A stretch of DNA of 64,000 bases from NCBI RefSeq assembly GCF_001039355.2, contig NW_019775547.1, positions 715,637-779,636 on the forward strand, read 5' to 3'. Each line of letters begins with the position of its first letter. The stretch's first letter is position 1. Position numbers and translations under genes: made by a program. Positions 33,201 to 46,000 of this stretch are shown here, piece by piece. Origin of the DNA: Lingula anatina. Its lineage: Eukaryota > Brachiopoda > Lingulata > Lingulida > Lingulidae. The notes beneath the pieces are model-generated. The model was not told the DNA's origin, made no database searches, and saw only the letters and a list, made by a program, of their open reading frames with translations.

Positions 33201-35695
33201 GGCTGATGCTGGCATTTCATACAATTCCGTCCAAACTGTGGTAGCCAGTTACTGCTATGGTGAACCTACATGTGGTCAGAGGGCAGTGTATGAATTGGGT
33301 TTGACTGGCATCCCAGTATACAATGTTAATAATAACTGTTCTTCGGGATCCAGTGCTCTTTTGCTTGCCAGGCAACTAGTTCTCAGTGGTATGGACTGCA
33401 CTATGGCACTGGGTTTGTATATTTTTAAGTTATGTTTGTGTGATTATATCATACCAAAAATACTTAGATAGTAACTCCCTATTTTCTGAAAATCTAAAAA
33501 TCTTTTGGCAGTATCTTGTGATCACGGTCTGTGCCCTGAATACCCCACGGCGTAATTACTGGCAGCCCGAGCCAGTTACTTCCAAAGCTGTAATTAATTC
33601 TTGGCTGCGCTCAGAGGAGTTTCTGACACCTTGACGCATGCAGTAGTATCTCTAAGCTGTTGAGTTCATCAGTTTAGTTGTGACGACTCAAGCATACAGA
33701 CACGTAATATGGCTAGTGGTAGTGCTTCTTGCACAAAATTGACAAACACATTTTTCAAAGCAACTGCGACCACCATTTACTTTCTAACTTCCTACTGCGC
33801 ATGCGTCAAGGTATGAGTATTTCCTCCGAGCACAGCCGAGAATTAATTAATTACAGCTTTGGAAGTAATTTGCTTGCGCTGCCAGTAATTATGCCACGGG
33901 GTATTCAGGGCACAGACCGTGATCACAAGATACCGCCAATAGATTTTTTTATTTTTATTTTTAGAAAATAGATCTTTCATGTGAACGAATCCTCATTCTG
34001 TCCAGCTGATAGCAGTGAATGTGAATAAGAAACCCTTAACTGTAATAACATGTTTGGACCTGTTAAACTGAACCTGACTGGGCCAGTTCTGTTTACTGCT
34101 TGATGTGAGATGGGCCTAGGAATATTTAGGCTTCTCCTGTTTATTTATGATTGAATATTCACATACAGTATTTGATCTTATGTGAACAGATTTACCAAAA
34201 ATTATAATTTTTACTTCTCAGGTTTTGAAAAAATGGAAAGAGGACTATCCCAGAAGTATGAAGACAAGATATCCCCAGTGAAGAGGCACATGGATCACAT
34301 GGTATCCTTAGGGGCAGATCCTGGGTTGATCAGACCAGACCTTAATGCTATGACCTCAGATGTTGTGAAATTGTTTGCTTACGCTGCTCAAGAATACATG
34401 AAGAAGTACCCTGCACTGACTTTCAATGATCTTGCTCGAGTTGCACTGAAGAATAGAGTTCATGGATCACAGAATGAACGGGCCAGTCTTCAGAGACCTA
34501 CCAATCTTCAGAATATAAAGAGCAGAATGCTATGTTATCCCATTGCCTTAGGGATGTCTGCCCCAACTGGTGATGGCGGTGCTGCGGCTATTGTGTGCAG
34601 TGAAAAATTTGTGAAAGAACACAATCTCCAAGACAAGGCTGTAGAAATTCTAGCCCAGAACATGGTCACCGATCTTCCATCATCATTTGGCAAAAGTTAC
34701 ATGGACTTGTCAGGTTTTGCCATGGCCCAGCGAGCAGCAGACATGTGTTACAGGGACTCTGGCTTAACGGCAAAGGATATTGATGTGTTAGAAGTTCATG
34801 ACTGCTTCTCATGTAATGAGTTATTTATGTATGAGGCCCTGAGGCTGGTCCCAGAGGGAAAAGCCCTGGAACTGTTTAATACAGGGAAATGGGTGCCCAC
34901 CACAGAAGGTGGTCAGGTATATAAGATGGGGGACAGGTGGGTGGTGAATGCTTCAGGTGGACTGGAATCTAAGGGACATCCCATTGGAGCCACAGGTTAG
35001 TTTACATTCCTTAGTCCTAGCTTGTTATCAACTACAGTGATAGTACTTCAGTAATATACCAACTAGATAAACTGCATCTTGTTGCAACATTCATCATCAT
35101 GTATAACCATGATTTTACTTAATTGGAGAGGCCTCCAGAGAGTAAATGGTATTGTAAAAGATTATAACAAAATATGACAAAACAATGAGTACATCATTTT
35201 GCAAATGATCAAGTCAAGAGTTGTCTTATATCTTCTTCATTTACAAATTCATATATCTTTCTCTACTAATCATAAGGTAGAATGTTTTTATTTGTTAAAA
35301 GTAAATCAGAGACTAAAGATGTTTTCTTCCTATGAGAAATGACCTTTTTTGCATTGGCGAGACAAATCAGTTGTGTCTTAGAGACCCTATGATGATGAAT
35401 CAGAACATCATGTCTCATGTGTAGAAAAAGCATTTATCTCTTCAGAACATTTAACTTTTTTATCTCATTATGCAAGAGACAAAGAAAAATCTCATGGAAT
35501 AAGTATTTTCAATTATTTTCATTCTCAGGTCTTGGCCAGTGTGCTGAGCTGGTGTGGCAACTGAGAGGAGAGGCTGGGAAAAGACAAGTAGCTGGAGCAA
35601 AGACAGCATTACAGCATAATTATGGCATTGGAGGGGCAGCAGTTGTTACCATGTATCAGAAACATAAACCAGGAATACCAAATGCCAGACTTTGA
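27103..35695 (+). CDS. SCPx-type peroxisomal 3-ketoacyl-CoA thiolase without SCP2 domain
   Basis: Exons: 27103-27205 or its duplicate 30879-30981, then 33188-33412, 34222-34995 and 35529-35695; 422 residues. In SCPx the thiolase cleaves 3-keto branched acyl-CoAs, including bile-acid side-chain intermediates, in peroxisomes. Seen here: [10 protein letters not shown] at the start, [16 protein letters not shown], nucleophile Cys85 in [26 protein letters not shown], His302 in [11 protein letters not shown], His362 in [10 protein letters not shown] and [27 protein letters not shown]. The protein stops soon after the thiolase fold with ARL, a PTS1-type ending, where vertebrate SCPx continues into an SCP2 domain. 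HSDL2, divergent next door, has two SCP2 domains. Exon 1 is duplicated with the surrounding 3-4 kb, probably an assembly effect. A possible polyadenylation signal is at 36501. Confidence 0.9.
27624..28311. mobile_element. 688 bp inverted-repeat DNA element with TAA target duplication
   Basis: Ends are GCCCCTATTTCACACAGACC and its complement. TAA flanks both sides (27621-27623 and 28312-28314). Copy 2 of the surrounding repeat shows the empty site with a single TAA (near 31400). The inside is rich in CACGAAT/ATTCGTG words, and the left ~168 bp is tandemly repeated (again from ~27792). No transposase ORF. TSD and ends fit a PIF/Harbinger-type MITE. Confidence 0.85.
28571..29164. other. Segment present only in repeat B copy 1, with a tRNA-like sequence
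   Basis: Copy 2 jumps from CAAAGAAT to AACTTCTAAACTG, skipping about 590 bases. Inside, 28634-28716 has an A-box-like TAGCTCAGGCGG and a B-box-like GGGTTCGTTCC, followed after GTGTGCC by a long T run that would stop Pol III. The cloverleaf is poor, so I treat it as a tRNA-derived repeat, not a tRNA gene. Confidence 0.6.
29140..29570. repeat. Tandem ~150 bp monomers
   Basis: Three adjacent diverged units share GCCCCATAACT..CAAACCGTATTTT, then TTTACTGAGTG, then GGTAAAGAGGCAGG, then TTTACGGTCATTATTCTG. A further unit starts at about 27434. Copy 2 of repeat B has the matching array (31214-32580). Inverted, diverged units lie at 39369-39700. Confidence 0.75.
30107..30107. other. Single-N gap
   Basis: Separates repeat B copy 1 from copy 2, which starts within two bases after it. 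Confidence 0.9.
30109..33074. repeat. Direct repeat B, copy 2
   Basis: Matches 26339-30103 except for private segments. It carries thiolase exon 1 copy 2 (30879-30981) and the tRNA-LTR element at 31513-32025. It lacks both insertions private to copy 1. Confidence 0.92.
31513..32025 (+). mobile_element. Miniature LTR-type retroelement, three tRNA-like LTR units in tandem
   Basis: Structure: LTR 31513-31644 (132 bp), internal 31645-31703 (59 bp), LTR 31704-31834 (131 bp), internal 31835-31893 (59 bp, identical to the first), LTR 31894-32025 (132 bp). LTRs start TGTAGTGCCA and end GCTACA (the middle one GCTTCA), so ends are TG...CA with TGTAG/CTACA inverted. The array is flanked by GGGG on both sides; the empty site in repeat B copy 1 has GGGG once. 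One base after each LTR comes TGGTGGCAGCGG, which fits a primer-binding site (TGG pairs with tRNA CCA). Each internal part ends GGGGGGGAGGAG, a polypurine tract. Every LTR holds a tRNA-like stretch with A box TAGCTCAGTAGGTAAG and B box GGGTTCGATTCC. No coding capacity. It lies in thiolase intron 1. Confidence 0.75.
33488..33996. mobile_element. Foldback element related to 4053-4302
   Basis: Arms at about 33516-33605 and 33840-33935 share 'GATCACGGTCTGTGCCC', 'GTAATTACTGGCAG' and the GTGAACGAA end with the first copy. The loop is about 230 bases longer and the left terminus is not clear. It sits in the thiolase intron between exons 2 and 3. Confidence 0.7.
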
Positions 35696-37116
35696 TCATC
35701 TCATGGGTCCTGTAAATGGAAGAAGAAAATGAGGAGGCATTTGTTTGAGAATGATCACTTGTTCTCTGCATTCGACAACTTTCTACAGGAAAAAGTTGCT
35801 AAAAAGATAAAGAAATCAGGTCTATGTTTTGTATCTAGATGACAAGCAAGGTGTGATAATCCAAACTGCTTTTATCTAGAATTTTCGCACAATGAAATGT
35901 TTAATACTGTAAAATTCACTGCATGGTTGACAGAGCTTCAAAACTAAAATTATAGTTAATTAACTTTGGTAATTTGTTCAGTGCATCAATTGTAATAATT
36001 GATTTCAGTTCTGTGCCAAAGCATACATTAATTTAGTTCACTGACCATATATACTGGACCAAAATATAAATGCTCGGTGAAAAAGGATTGATGTTTATGT
36101 TTTAATTATTAAACAATATTAACTGCTATTGCTGGCTATGCATTGTAGATAATTACATAAAAAATAAATCATTTTTTCATTATGCATATATTTTGGTTCA
36201 GTATATACATGTATCCAGAACAAGAAGAGTAGTTAGTTATTTCAGGGCTTAGGTAATATGTGTAGACTGGAGTTTAATAGTTTGTTTATGGTATTGCAAA
36301 GTTTCAAAAAGTACATTCCAGGGTCAGTCATTAAAATCTCTGAAAATACCAACTTCATATTTCAGATCTTTGACTCACTAGTTCTGTATCATCAGAGTGA
36401 AGTGTAGAATAAGGATACTTTATCATTCAAATATCGAAAATGAGTTATTTCCTGGATGTAATTATTCAGTAATGCATCTACCTTTGTGTTGAATTAAAAC
36501 AATAAAAATCTCCTTGAAATATATATAATATAGGGCCTAAATTTCTCTTGCTATGTAGGTCACTCAAACCTTTTATTGTCTATTTAACACATTTCTATTT
36601 TGAGGTGAGACAGCAATTGCTAAGGGGCATAACTTCATCCTTGAACAAGATTTTATCATAAAAATTGGCATAGTTAACCAGAAGTGCATGGCCGCCATGA
36701 GCTTCAAACAGTGTCATTAAATTGGCATTAAAATGATGTTCATGGGTGCTCAGGTAAAGGAGAAATTTGAAAAGCCGTTTTTTTTTCCATTTCTCCCAAA
36801 ATCGCAACTATGATGTCTGCCGTATGATGATGTGTGTAAATGTTAAAGAGTTTATGGCAAACATTTACAATATCCTTACCGTCAGGGCATTGCCATAAAA
36901 CTTTGTAGAGTCTAAGAGAGTACAAAGGCTTTTGCTAACTCAAACATTCCTCGACAGTGTAGTTTCAAGACGTTAAATGGCTTCTGCCAGCTAAATTGTT
37001 GGTGCCCATAGGCAGTGTTAATTACGTCAAAATCATTTGCTTATCCCCCTTTCCCGACTATCTTAAATGTCAGACTTGTTCATGGCAATGCTAAATTGAG
37101 TTTGTTTTTTTTTTAA

Positions 37117-37260
37117 GTACAGACACAGATGTGTCTGTACATATAGCTGTCACCTGCGTTTGTTGTTGCTGTCATGGCCATCTCCATTGCCACTGTCATT
37201 GCTGTGCACTTTCAGCAATAACACTATAATCGGAAAGCTGTTTAAGCTTGAAGAAAATCC
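37117..37260 (-). mobile_element. Reverse-oriented copy of the 2179-2553 element
   Basis: Starts with the same palindrome (11-base arms around GA). Read in complement it contains the AGTGCAC, GCAATG/GGCGACG-type triplets and AGCTATATGTACAG found near 2470-2551. Confidence 0.6.
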
Positions 37261-37312
37261 TATTTTGGCCACTGCCTCCATAGTGACCATTAAAGGAAAA
37301 CCATGTCACTAA

Positions 37313-37537
37313 GGGTGCTTTCCCAGAGATTTAGATCGATCTAAAGATTAAGTTTTGGATCGACCTTACTCCCTGGGGGTTCAGGCTAAATTGCAGTCAG
37401 CCAAGCGGACACCATAGTTAATTACCCCCTTACAGCTTTTAGTAGGCGGGACAGACGCTTAAGCCGGCCAAGCTGACAGTAATCTAGTGAGACTCCCCAC
37501 AGGGATAGATCGATCTAAAAATCTATGGAAATGGGGT
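37313..37537. mobile_element. ~225 bp MITE with TTTAGATCGATCT inner ends, copy 3 (reverse orientation)
   Basis: Reverse complement of the 14628-14853 element over its whole length, with both inverted ends intact. Confidence 0.8.
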
Positions 37538-39368
37538 GTTACTCTTCTCAAACTTACAGAAAGGTAACATGGGACTAAAATACAGCTTCAATTGGAAAAC
37601 CCGTCTTATTGGTCAACTTTTCTGGATATTATGCAGTTTTTTGTTAGAATTAAAATTTTCACATATCGACATTTTCAAGGTGTGACTTTGAACTTCCATG
37701 GGCTTGAAGACCTTTGCTAGTCACATTTTCTGAATATCCATGATACTTTTATTTTATTATTAAAAATTGATGGTCATTAATATCATGTGTTATATTGCAT
37801 AGAAGTTGAAGAAAACCCTATTTTGGACACTGCTGCCAGGATAACCATTAAGGGAAAACCATGTTACTTATGATTCTCAAACTTACTGAAAAGATTCATA
37901 GGACTGAAGTGCAGCTTGTGTTGGAAAATCGTGATTGTTTTCTGTTTTGGAATCAGTGCAGTTCTTTATGAAATGTTCATTTTTTACAGAGTGCTGTATG
38001 GATGGTGGTCAGTATGTTATTGTCCCTTGGGTAATCACTATCTAAATTCAGAGCTATTAAGTCACTTGCCAAATTAAACTTCAAGTGGCCATTAAATGAG
38101 ATTACGTAAAACACACATGCTGAGATTTCCCTGTAAACTCCCATAGGTTTAGCTCTCTGCCAGATACAGTTTGTAAAAGTCTTAAATAGTGTCACATAAT
38201 TAGGAATCAGTGATAATTATGCAGGTAAATGTTGTTTAATATTACAAATAAGTTTATAAAAGAAAAAATTATTTTGTGTTATGCCAACATTAATGCTATA
38301 GATGAATAACAGTGCCTTATTATCCTCATACTCAATGGGGTTATTCATATCATGTTAATACAGCAAGATGAAAAGTTTCAATAGCAGCTTTTTGGAATAT
38401 TTTTTATGTTTTCTTTTTTTTTCAAACACTGGCATCTTCAAGTTGTGACTTAAACTCCCATCCACCTGAGGCTCTGTACATTTTCTGTATCTCCAGATAA
38501 GCAGTAGTAGTGGTATTTGTCTTTAAACATTATGTAATATTATTTTATGCACTGTCATCATTTTTCACATATTGAGATTTTCATTATGTGAATTTGAACT
38601 CTCATGGTCCTGAAACTGTAATCTTATTGACCAGGTTGCCTGTTGTGCATGATTAAAAATTAGTGTTGACTGACTATGCTGTTATAACTTAAAAGCATTA
38701 TTTATTATTGCATCAATATCGACAAAATGACCTATTTTCTGCTTTTTGTTTGTACATTTGACAGCTTTGCTGCCTTGTTTTTCAAAGTTAGGGGTGAGGG
38801 GTTGAGGTTGACGATTGGGTTGATGCTAAAAATTCTGACCTTCGCACAAGGAAGTCCGATCGCTACTTTCAATAGACTGAGCACAAGTTTTCGAGACAGT
38901 GCTACCCAGTAAAATGTAGTACAAGCTACCTGTAGTGCATCCCTGAAAAAGAAAACTCACCTTTAAGAATTTTTCTTCAACTTTACTTGAATCTGGATTT
39001 TCTTCAACTACGTAGAATTTTGCTTGTGATAAATGTGTATATGCTGCTGGTTGTGGAATTCAAGATACGTCTTTGCGCCTAGGCGGTCCAGAAAGGAATG
39101 ACGGTTGGGGACTTGAACTGCGAAATTCAGAAATGGGTAATGATTTCATTGGACAGTTTAACCTAGATTGTCTTCATTGCATTTTAATTATACAACCTGT
39201 TATCGTTCATCTCATCTAGGCTACAGAACTGGTGGTGGGGGGCATAATAAAGGTTATGCAATCACTACCTCTTCACTCTCCCTTTTTGCATCTGAATGAT
39301 AAACAATGGACAAGTAGTAGTCCACTTGACTGACCGACAACGGCTACCAGTTGTACATGAGATGGTCA

Positions 39369-39700
39369 CCAAGTAAACAATAACTTTCGTGAAAAATATC
39401 CGATCGTACCGAATTTTAGCCATACAAAGCCACTCGGTAAATTTGAATTAAAACAATGAAAAGAACCATACACATACGGCTTTTCAATTATGGGGCGAAC
39501 AATGTCAAAATGCATGAGAAAAATGGGAAATTTTAATTATTTATGAAGTTAATTAAATACGTAATCCGACAATGCTGATTTTGAAAGAAACCTGACTTTC
39601 TACCAAATAAGTCAGCCAGTAAATTTGAAATAAAGAATGGTCTGGCACTTACGGGCAAACGCTACCAGAATGTACGCGATGAATGGGTAACCATCGTAAT
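39369..39700. repeat. Two inverted, diverged satellite monomers
   Basis: In reverse complement each shows GTTYGCCCC/CCGTA, ...CCRTAWNT, TTTACYGRSTGRCTT, like the array at 29140-29570. Period is about 170 bases. Confidence 0.55.
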
Positions 39701-40669
39701 TTGCCGCAGTTTGCAACATTCAAGAATACATCCGAATACCTTTGAAGAGATAACAATTAACTCTTCATATAAGATTCAAAATTCCACCATAAATACATTG
39801 TAAACAACAAATAGAAATATAATAAATTCCGTTTTACCACCAAAACGGCAGTAATCGCGATTATTGTGAAATCTGGCCCTTCCAACAGACCACGTGGACC
39901 TTCACACTTGGCTATCCTCCGTAATCTTAAAGAGATTATATATATTAAAATGCACACTTAAAAAAGGAACATCGTCTTTTACCCTTAAAGAAAATCCTTT
40001 TTATCGCACTTTTTCCGTCTAAGTTAAGAGCTGTTATAACTTACCTATCTTATGCTACTTAAACCGAAACGTGAATTAACTGTTGGCCATTTTTCTCTTT
40101 CCAATTTTCTCCTACTATATTTTCTTGGGTGTGTATTTATAACCCTTTATCATGTATTATAAAAACGTCGACTTATGAGTAGCTGTTTTCAAAAAATGAT
40201 TAATAATTACTTATATTAGAATCATTAACGGGAAATGTTCCCGCTAGAGGGCAGCTAAGACTGGCAACAGCGCACTCAACAGCGCCTGATAAATAAAATA
40301 TTTGTGGGAATTTGACATGGTACATCGAAAATATAAAGTGATGAGAACTCCCTTCCCCTCCCCCCCCAAAAAAAAAGAAAAGGTAAATAAAAAATCGGCA
40401 AACGTCCCTGTGGCCCATATAAAGTGTTAAATACCACGTCCTAGCTCATCCTGACACATTCATCCTCGTTATCGCAACACACATGACGTCATAATATGAG
40501 CAGATGAATCAACGGGAAAGGGAATGGCCGAAGTCAACTCATTTTTCTCCGTTCGATTTTAGTTTTACTGCGAGACGAAATACGTTTAAAGACTTTTTGT
40601 ACTCTTATATACATGTGGATCACATAGAACAACTAAACTAAAGAAGAATCCGAAGTTATATACCGTGAA

Positions 40670-43030
40670 ATGAAGACCGCAACCCAGATAAGCGCCAGAG
40701 CCAGCTGTTTGTTGACAATGACATACGTCACTTTGGTGCTAAGTGTGCGAGCGGGTAAGTTTGAATTTCATTTCAGCGATAGCTAGATCTAATGTCAGTA
40801 ATAGTTCTGAGGGCTGGCCCAGCCAAATCTTCCAGAAGTATATTCCACGCCTCAAATGATAACTTCCCGACCAGTCTCAGGGGGTAATAAGTGTCATTAC
40901 TGGAAGTTTTACTTCAAATTCAATATAACACATGTTAAAATTTATGAGTATGACCAATAATTTTAACATTTGACTCTAACATTGTATTGTAATAGTTAAA
41001 TTGATAGTGACTTTGAAATATCCCAGTTCTTTTAAAAATCATTTGAGATGAATGGACGAACTGAAGCCCTATGTGTGTTTTCATAATAACTTTTAATTTA
41101 TTAAAAGTTTGTAGTATTTATTAATTTGTTAATCCTCACAGGAGCACAGTAATTAAATCTCAGCTCAATTCAACCAGTCGAGGGACAATGTGTGTGTGTG
41201 GGGGGGGGGCATGTGAGAAGCGGATAGACCATTAAAAGATTAGCGGTCTTCCTTTCATGTAGGTCCGCCATATTTAGGTCACAGCCTTACTAGACCTCGG
41301 CTCTTCTCGATGTGAATGCTCCCTATAATAGATTTGCGATTGGTTCCAGCTAGTGTTCTTACAACACAACAATAGCAAATGTTTTTTGTCTTTTTTCTTT
41401 TTAAATGATATCTATATATATATATTTTTCAATTATTAATTGTCACTATTATTTATCATTATTTGATTTTAGGGGTTGGTATGCCAACAACAATTCCCCA
41501 ATTAGTGAACAACCAAGTAGAACACACACTGTTGGGTATGAGTACTTCCACTGTAAGCTACGGCCCAATACCACCAATACAAGACACAGGAACATCTGCT
41601 GAAGCTCTTACACTTCAAACAGAGCCCAGTTCTTATAATTACCAAGCTGAATTCCACAAACTGGTAGGAGCAATCAATTCCTTGGTTAGAAATGCTACTG
41701 ACTGGATTAAATCTGCCTCACAGCAGCTATACCAGTGGGGCATTAGTAGTGAAAAGAAAGTGGCTTGGAAATATGTGTTGCCAGTGGACAGTATTTCCAG
41801 AAAAACATTTAAACTTGTAAGGAATGAGCCTTTACCACTGAAATTTAGAGGTAAGATTTCTAGTTGACCCTCTATCAGTAGTCTGTAATGAAATCTGTTT
41901 TACTAAGTAGGAAAACTATGTGCAGTGTTGGGCATTAACTTTTATGACCACTTGTCCTCGCTGGTATTTTGGCTTTTCTTAACTCTCAGTCATGTTAAAT
42001 GCGTTGGTATACGGAATACAAACCCTATCTAAAATGTGTACAGCTGTCATGTGATCATTTGTAATGAAAAGCATAAGACTGGTTGAAGGACAACCTTCTT
42101 GACCATGAGCATATATTACAAATAATATTTAATGCAGTGCTACTCTCTTTATTATTTCCAAACATGAAATTAAGTCAGAATATTTCATATAGTTTATCGT
42201 ATTCTTTATTAATATTTTATTTATTCATTCATTTATTTGTTATTATTATTATAAATTTTTCGTTTGTTTGTTGCATATTATTATATGATACTGACATGGC
42301 TATGATATATTTACTTAAGGCCTCTCGCCAAATATTTGTACCTCTATGAAATAATTTAAATACTAACATGGCTGAGTTATTTTTATTTATGGCTTTTCTT
42401 GAAATAACTTGTATTATAGACAAATGTTTAATTTCTTATAAAACGTTTCAGGATTTGGTTTGCTTACAGAAACTTCTAACAGCCCAGACAACCAGATAAT
42501 GAGCACCAGACTTGGCGTGGGCACTTCCACAATGAATTATGGCTTTGCATCTGAAAGTGCCCATGGGGATGATTTGTCTCTTGATGAGATAGTTGGTGCG
42601 TTTAAAGAAGAGATCCAAAAACTGGTAGGAGACATTGATTCTTATGTAAAAAATTTCACAATCTGGATAAAAACAGGTGCACAAAACTTTTCCTATTGGG
42701 CTTCACAGGAGAGTGCTAAACCACTCAATGGCACAGTAAGGAAAAGAGTGAAAAAACATGCTTTGGCATTACCTAAACCAACTACACCTCCTGTCTGGAA
42801 GAGGGTAAGGCTTCCCAGGTTGACTGAAACATCTGTAGTTGAGGAGATCAAAATGCCACCAGTAGCACCTAGAGGTAGGCTATGAATTTAGTTGTCACTA
42901 TACATTGAATGCTAGTTTTTCAAACATGCTTTTACTTTTCTTTTAGTCTTTATTAATGTTTCATGTTTTTATGTGCTAACTCTGTACTGGGCTCAGAATG
43001 CATAAATATCTTGTTTTTTATCAACCAGTT

Positions 43031-43092
<62 letters not shown>

Positions 43093-46000
43093 TTCCTTCC
43101 TTCCTTCCTTTCTTTTTGTTTCTTGTTTATTTTAGTTTTGATGCCTCCAAAGATTGGGATGGCAGTGGATAGCCGACTGCTTGGTTCTGCTCATCTTTAT
43201 GTTCCACCTCCATCCTTTGTATCATATAGTTACAAGATCCATTTAATACTGGGTGTTGTTGTGGTGTTTTTTATCTCCTGTTTTGCAGCTCTTTTTGTTG
43301 GGAGGAAGGGAAAAGTATTCATTTTATCTTATATTTTTATTCGTTACATTCTTATGATCTGTTAGTAAATTCAGGTGACCTTCAAATATGCTTTTTGAGT
43401 CAATATTATAATTGCAGTGCTTGAAAAATATCACTTTTTTTGTAGAGAATCTTGCATTTACATGTAGTTTAAAGGGATATTTAGTCAGCAATAGAATTTG
43501 GTTTATCAATGAACATAGACTTTCATGGTGATGACCAAAGTCTTATCTTTTAACTGATGATGACTATGTACATATTTTCAGTCCAAGATCATCCCTGGCC
43601 CATATGTGTTGGATGGCTTTTATGCATACATTATAACATTGAGGACAAGTTTTAAACGACGTATGTGTATATTAATTAATGCCAAAATTCATTATACTTT
43701 AAATATTGATTGAAAAATAATTTAACATGTTGTTTGTATATTTAAGAAAGAAATACATTAAACAGCAGATAGCTCTGATGAGAATTTATGAAGTTAATTT
43801 CTGGTTAAATTTAGATATAATAGTTATTTCTTCCATTAACTAGATGCTGGGACTAATGGTAAAATTAAGATACAACTGTTTTCTAACAGTTCATCATCAC
43901 CAGAATATGTATTGCCAAGGAGCAAAAAGAAGGTTCTTTCTCGTGGAAAGGAGGCTATGCTCCTTGTTTACACCAAAGGTTTGATTAAAATACAGATTGT
44001 TAAACAGCTTATAGAATACCAATATATTAGACTTCACTTTATTTATGCTTTCAAAATACCATTTTCAAATTTAATTTTCTGATTAAAAATAAAAATTCTT
44101 TAGCATTTGAAGTTTTCCATAAAGGCATATTTAATTGGTATATTTCTTAATTTTGCCCTTGTGAGCCTGCCTGTTGTACGTTGTATTTTTTTATTTATTT
44201 GGCAATATGCAAACCAACATAATATAACTGATATGTTATTCTTTAACAGTCCACAGCGTGAAGCATTTTTCCTTTTTTTTCCAGCTCCCCTTGGAGAACT
44301 TACACATGTCCTTGTAACTTTGAATGGATATGGTGTTAAGGCAAAATGGTAAATATCACAAAATACCATTACTGTTTCATTTTTAGATGAGGTTAAAGTG
44401 TTAATGCTTCATAAATGAAAAGTTGAAATATAATCTAAAGGATACTATCAAACATTCATAATTAACAATTACTGTTTTTAAGGCATTTGACTGATCTGAC
44501 TGTGTCTGACCCTTGGGCTGACAGAGAGTGGTATTTTGCTAATGATAAGTGGCTAAAACCCAAGCATAATGGTGCTGCTCAAACCCATACCCTTCCTTTA
44601 ACTGATGTTAGCAATGCTTACAAGTGAGTAGCAAAGGAACACACTTAAAAATGTTTAATCCAATTTTTCCAGATATTTTTTTATAATTATTGTTTGAACT
44701 TGATGTGTCTTGAATATTAATTACCTTGGCAAACCATATCAAATACATGCATGTATCTCATAATAACTGCCAGTCAAGTAGATCTGTGTTATTCATATTT
44801 TTACAGCTAATCTATATTTGTTTTAGCTTAATGTGGAGTAATCTGCATAGGATAGTCATGAGGTACCACACATGGATTTATCCTGTGTTTGGTGGTGGGC
44901 AAGAGCATGCTGAGGTGCTTTCCAGACCAGCCACTGTTTTGCTCCTCTTTTCAACTGTTGGAAACTTCCTTCTTGGAAATGTACTGATGGAGACAGCACT
45001 CAAGACAGTTGGCAGTCACCAAGTTGCCTTACATTTCTCAGCCAATACTCTCCTCATCACATTTGTTGTGAATGCTGCCATCTGTGTTGCCAATTGTGTC
45101 TGTGAAATATTCCTTGGAAATATAAAATCAAAGAAATTGTGCACTGACATTTGTGATAGAGTATCCGCATTTCAAGCGCATCAAGGTAAATATAAAAGTG
45201 TACATATATGTCACTGTGATTTGGAGAAGTTTTAAAATCCTGATTATAAATGTACATGAAACTTGTATGTACAAGTGCTTTGGTGATTTGCTGGCATGGA
45301 TGACATTTTTTATTGTTTGAAATTACAAAAGGCAATATATTATTGCTATTTATAGTCAAATGTGAAAAATTGTAAGTAAAATATGACTGTGATGATGACC
45401 TCGATGTGAGCACTTCTTTGATTCCAGAAAAACCACGAGCAACAGAAAAGAATCATTTGCAAGCCAAAGATAGCAGCATAGATCTTGCACACAGCAACTT
45501 TTATGATAATAAACTACTATTCTCTCAAGATAATGCTGGATGCTATGTACTTCATGAGGATGAGGAAAATTTAGAGAGAATCCCAAGCACCAAATCCCTA
45601 TGCAACATTGCAAGGTATCTTTAATTATACATTTATGTAATGTCAAGTCTTATATGTATTAAGAAACAGTCTGAAATGTTCCTTATAAATGCTAGTGTTG
45701 GTAGAATTAATAATGTGATCACGATAATGGCTTTTCAAATCTCATTCCAGAGAGAGCACCCAAGCTAGCAGTGGGAAACGTCGTTACACCATGTTTGCAA
45801 CTACACATGCTCTCAAGTTGTCCAAAACAGAAATGATAAGGAAGAAGCTCAACTTACAACGCTTGAGCCGAATTGATGTAGAAACATCTGATTTGCCATT
45901 GCAAAGGTACAGTTGCTGCAATTTCAAAATACTGTTTTTAAAGAAAGTATATCCACTGTAGTATTTCAGCTCTTTCAAGAGAATGGGTCAAAATTACAAT

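Larger units (their letters stand above)
35696..40669. other. Intergenic region between the thiolase and the polycystin-like gene
   Basis: No credible exon found. Repeats account for much of it: a palindrome at 37117-37140 with its element to ~37260, a MITE copy at 37313-37537 and inverted satellite monomers at 39369-39700. Possible thiolase polyadenylation signals occur at about 36160 and at 36501-36506. Confidence 0.5.

Noticed and set aside
42963-43172. ORF of repeated FLS residues
   Set aside because: Produced by the (CTTT)n microsatellite in an intron.
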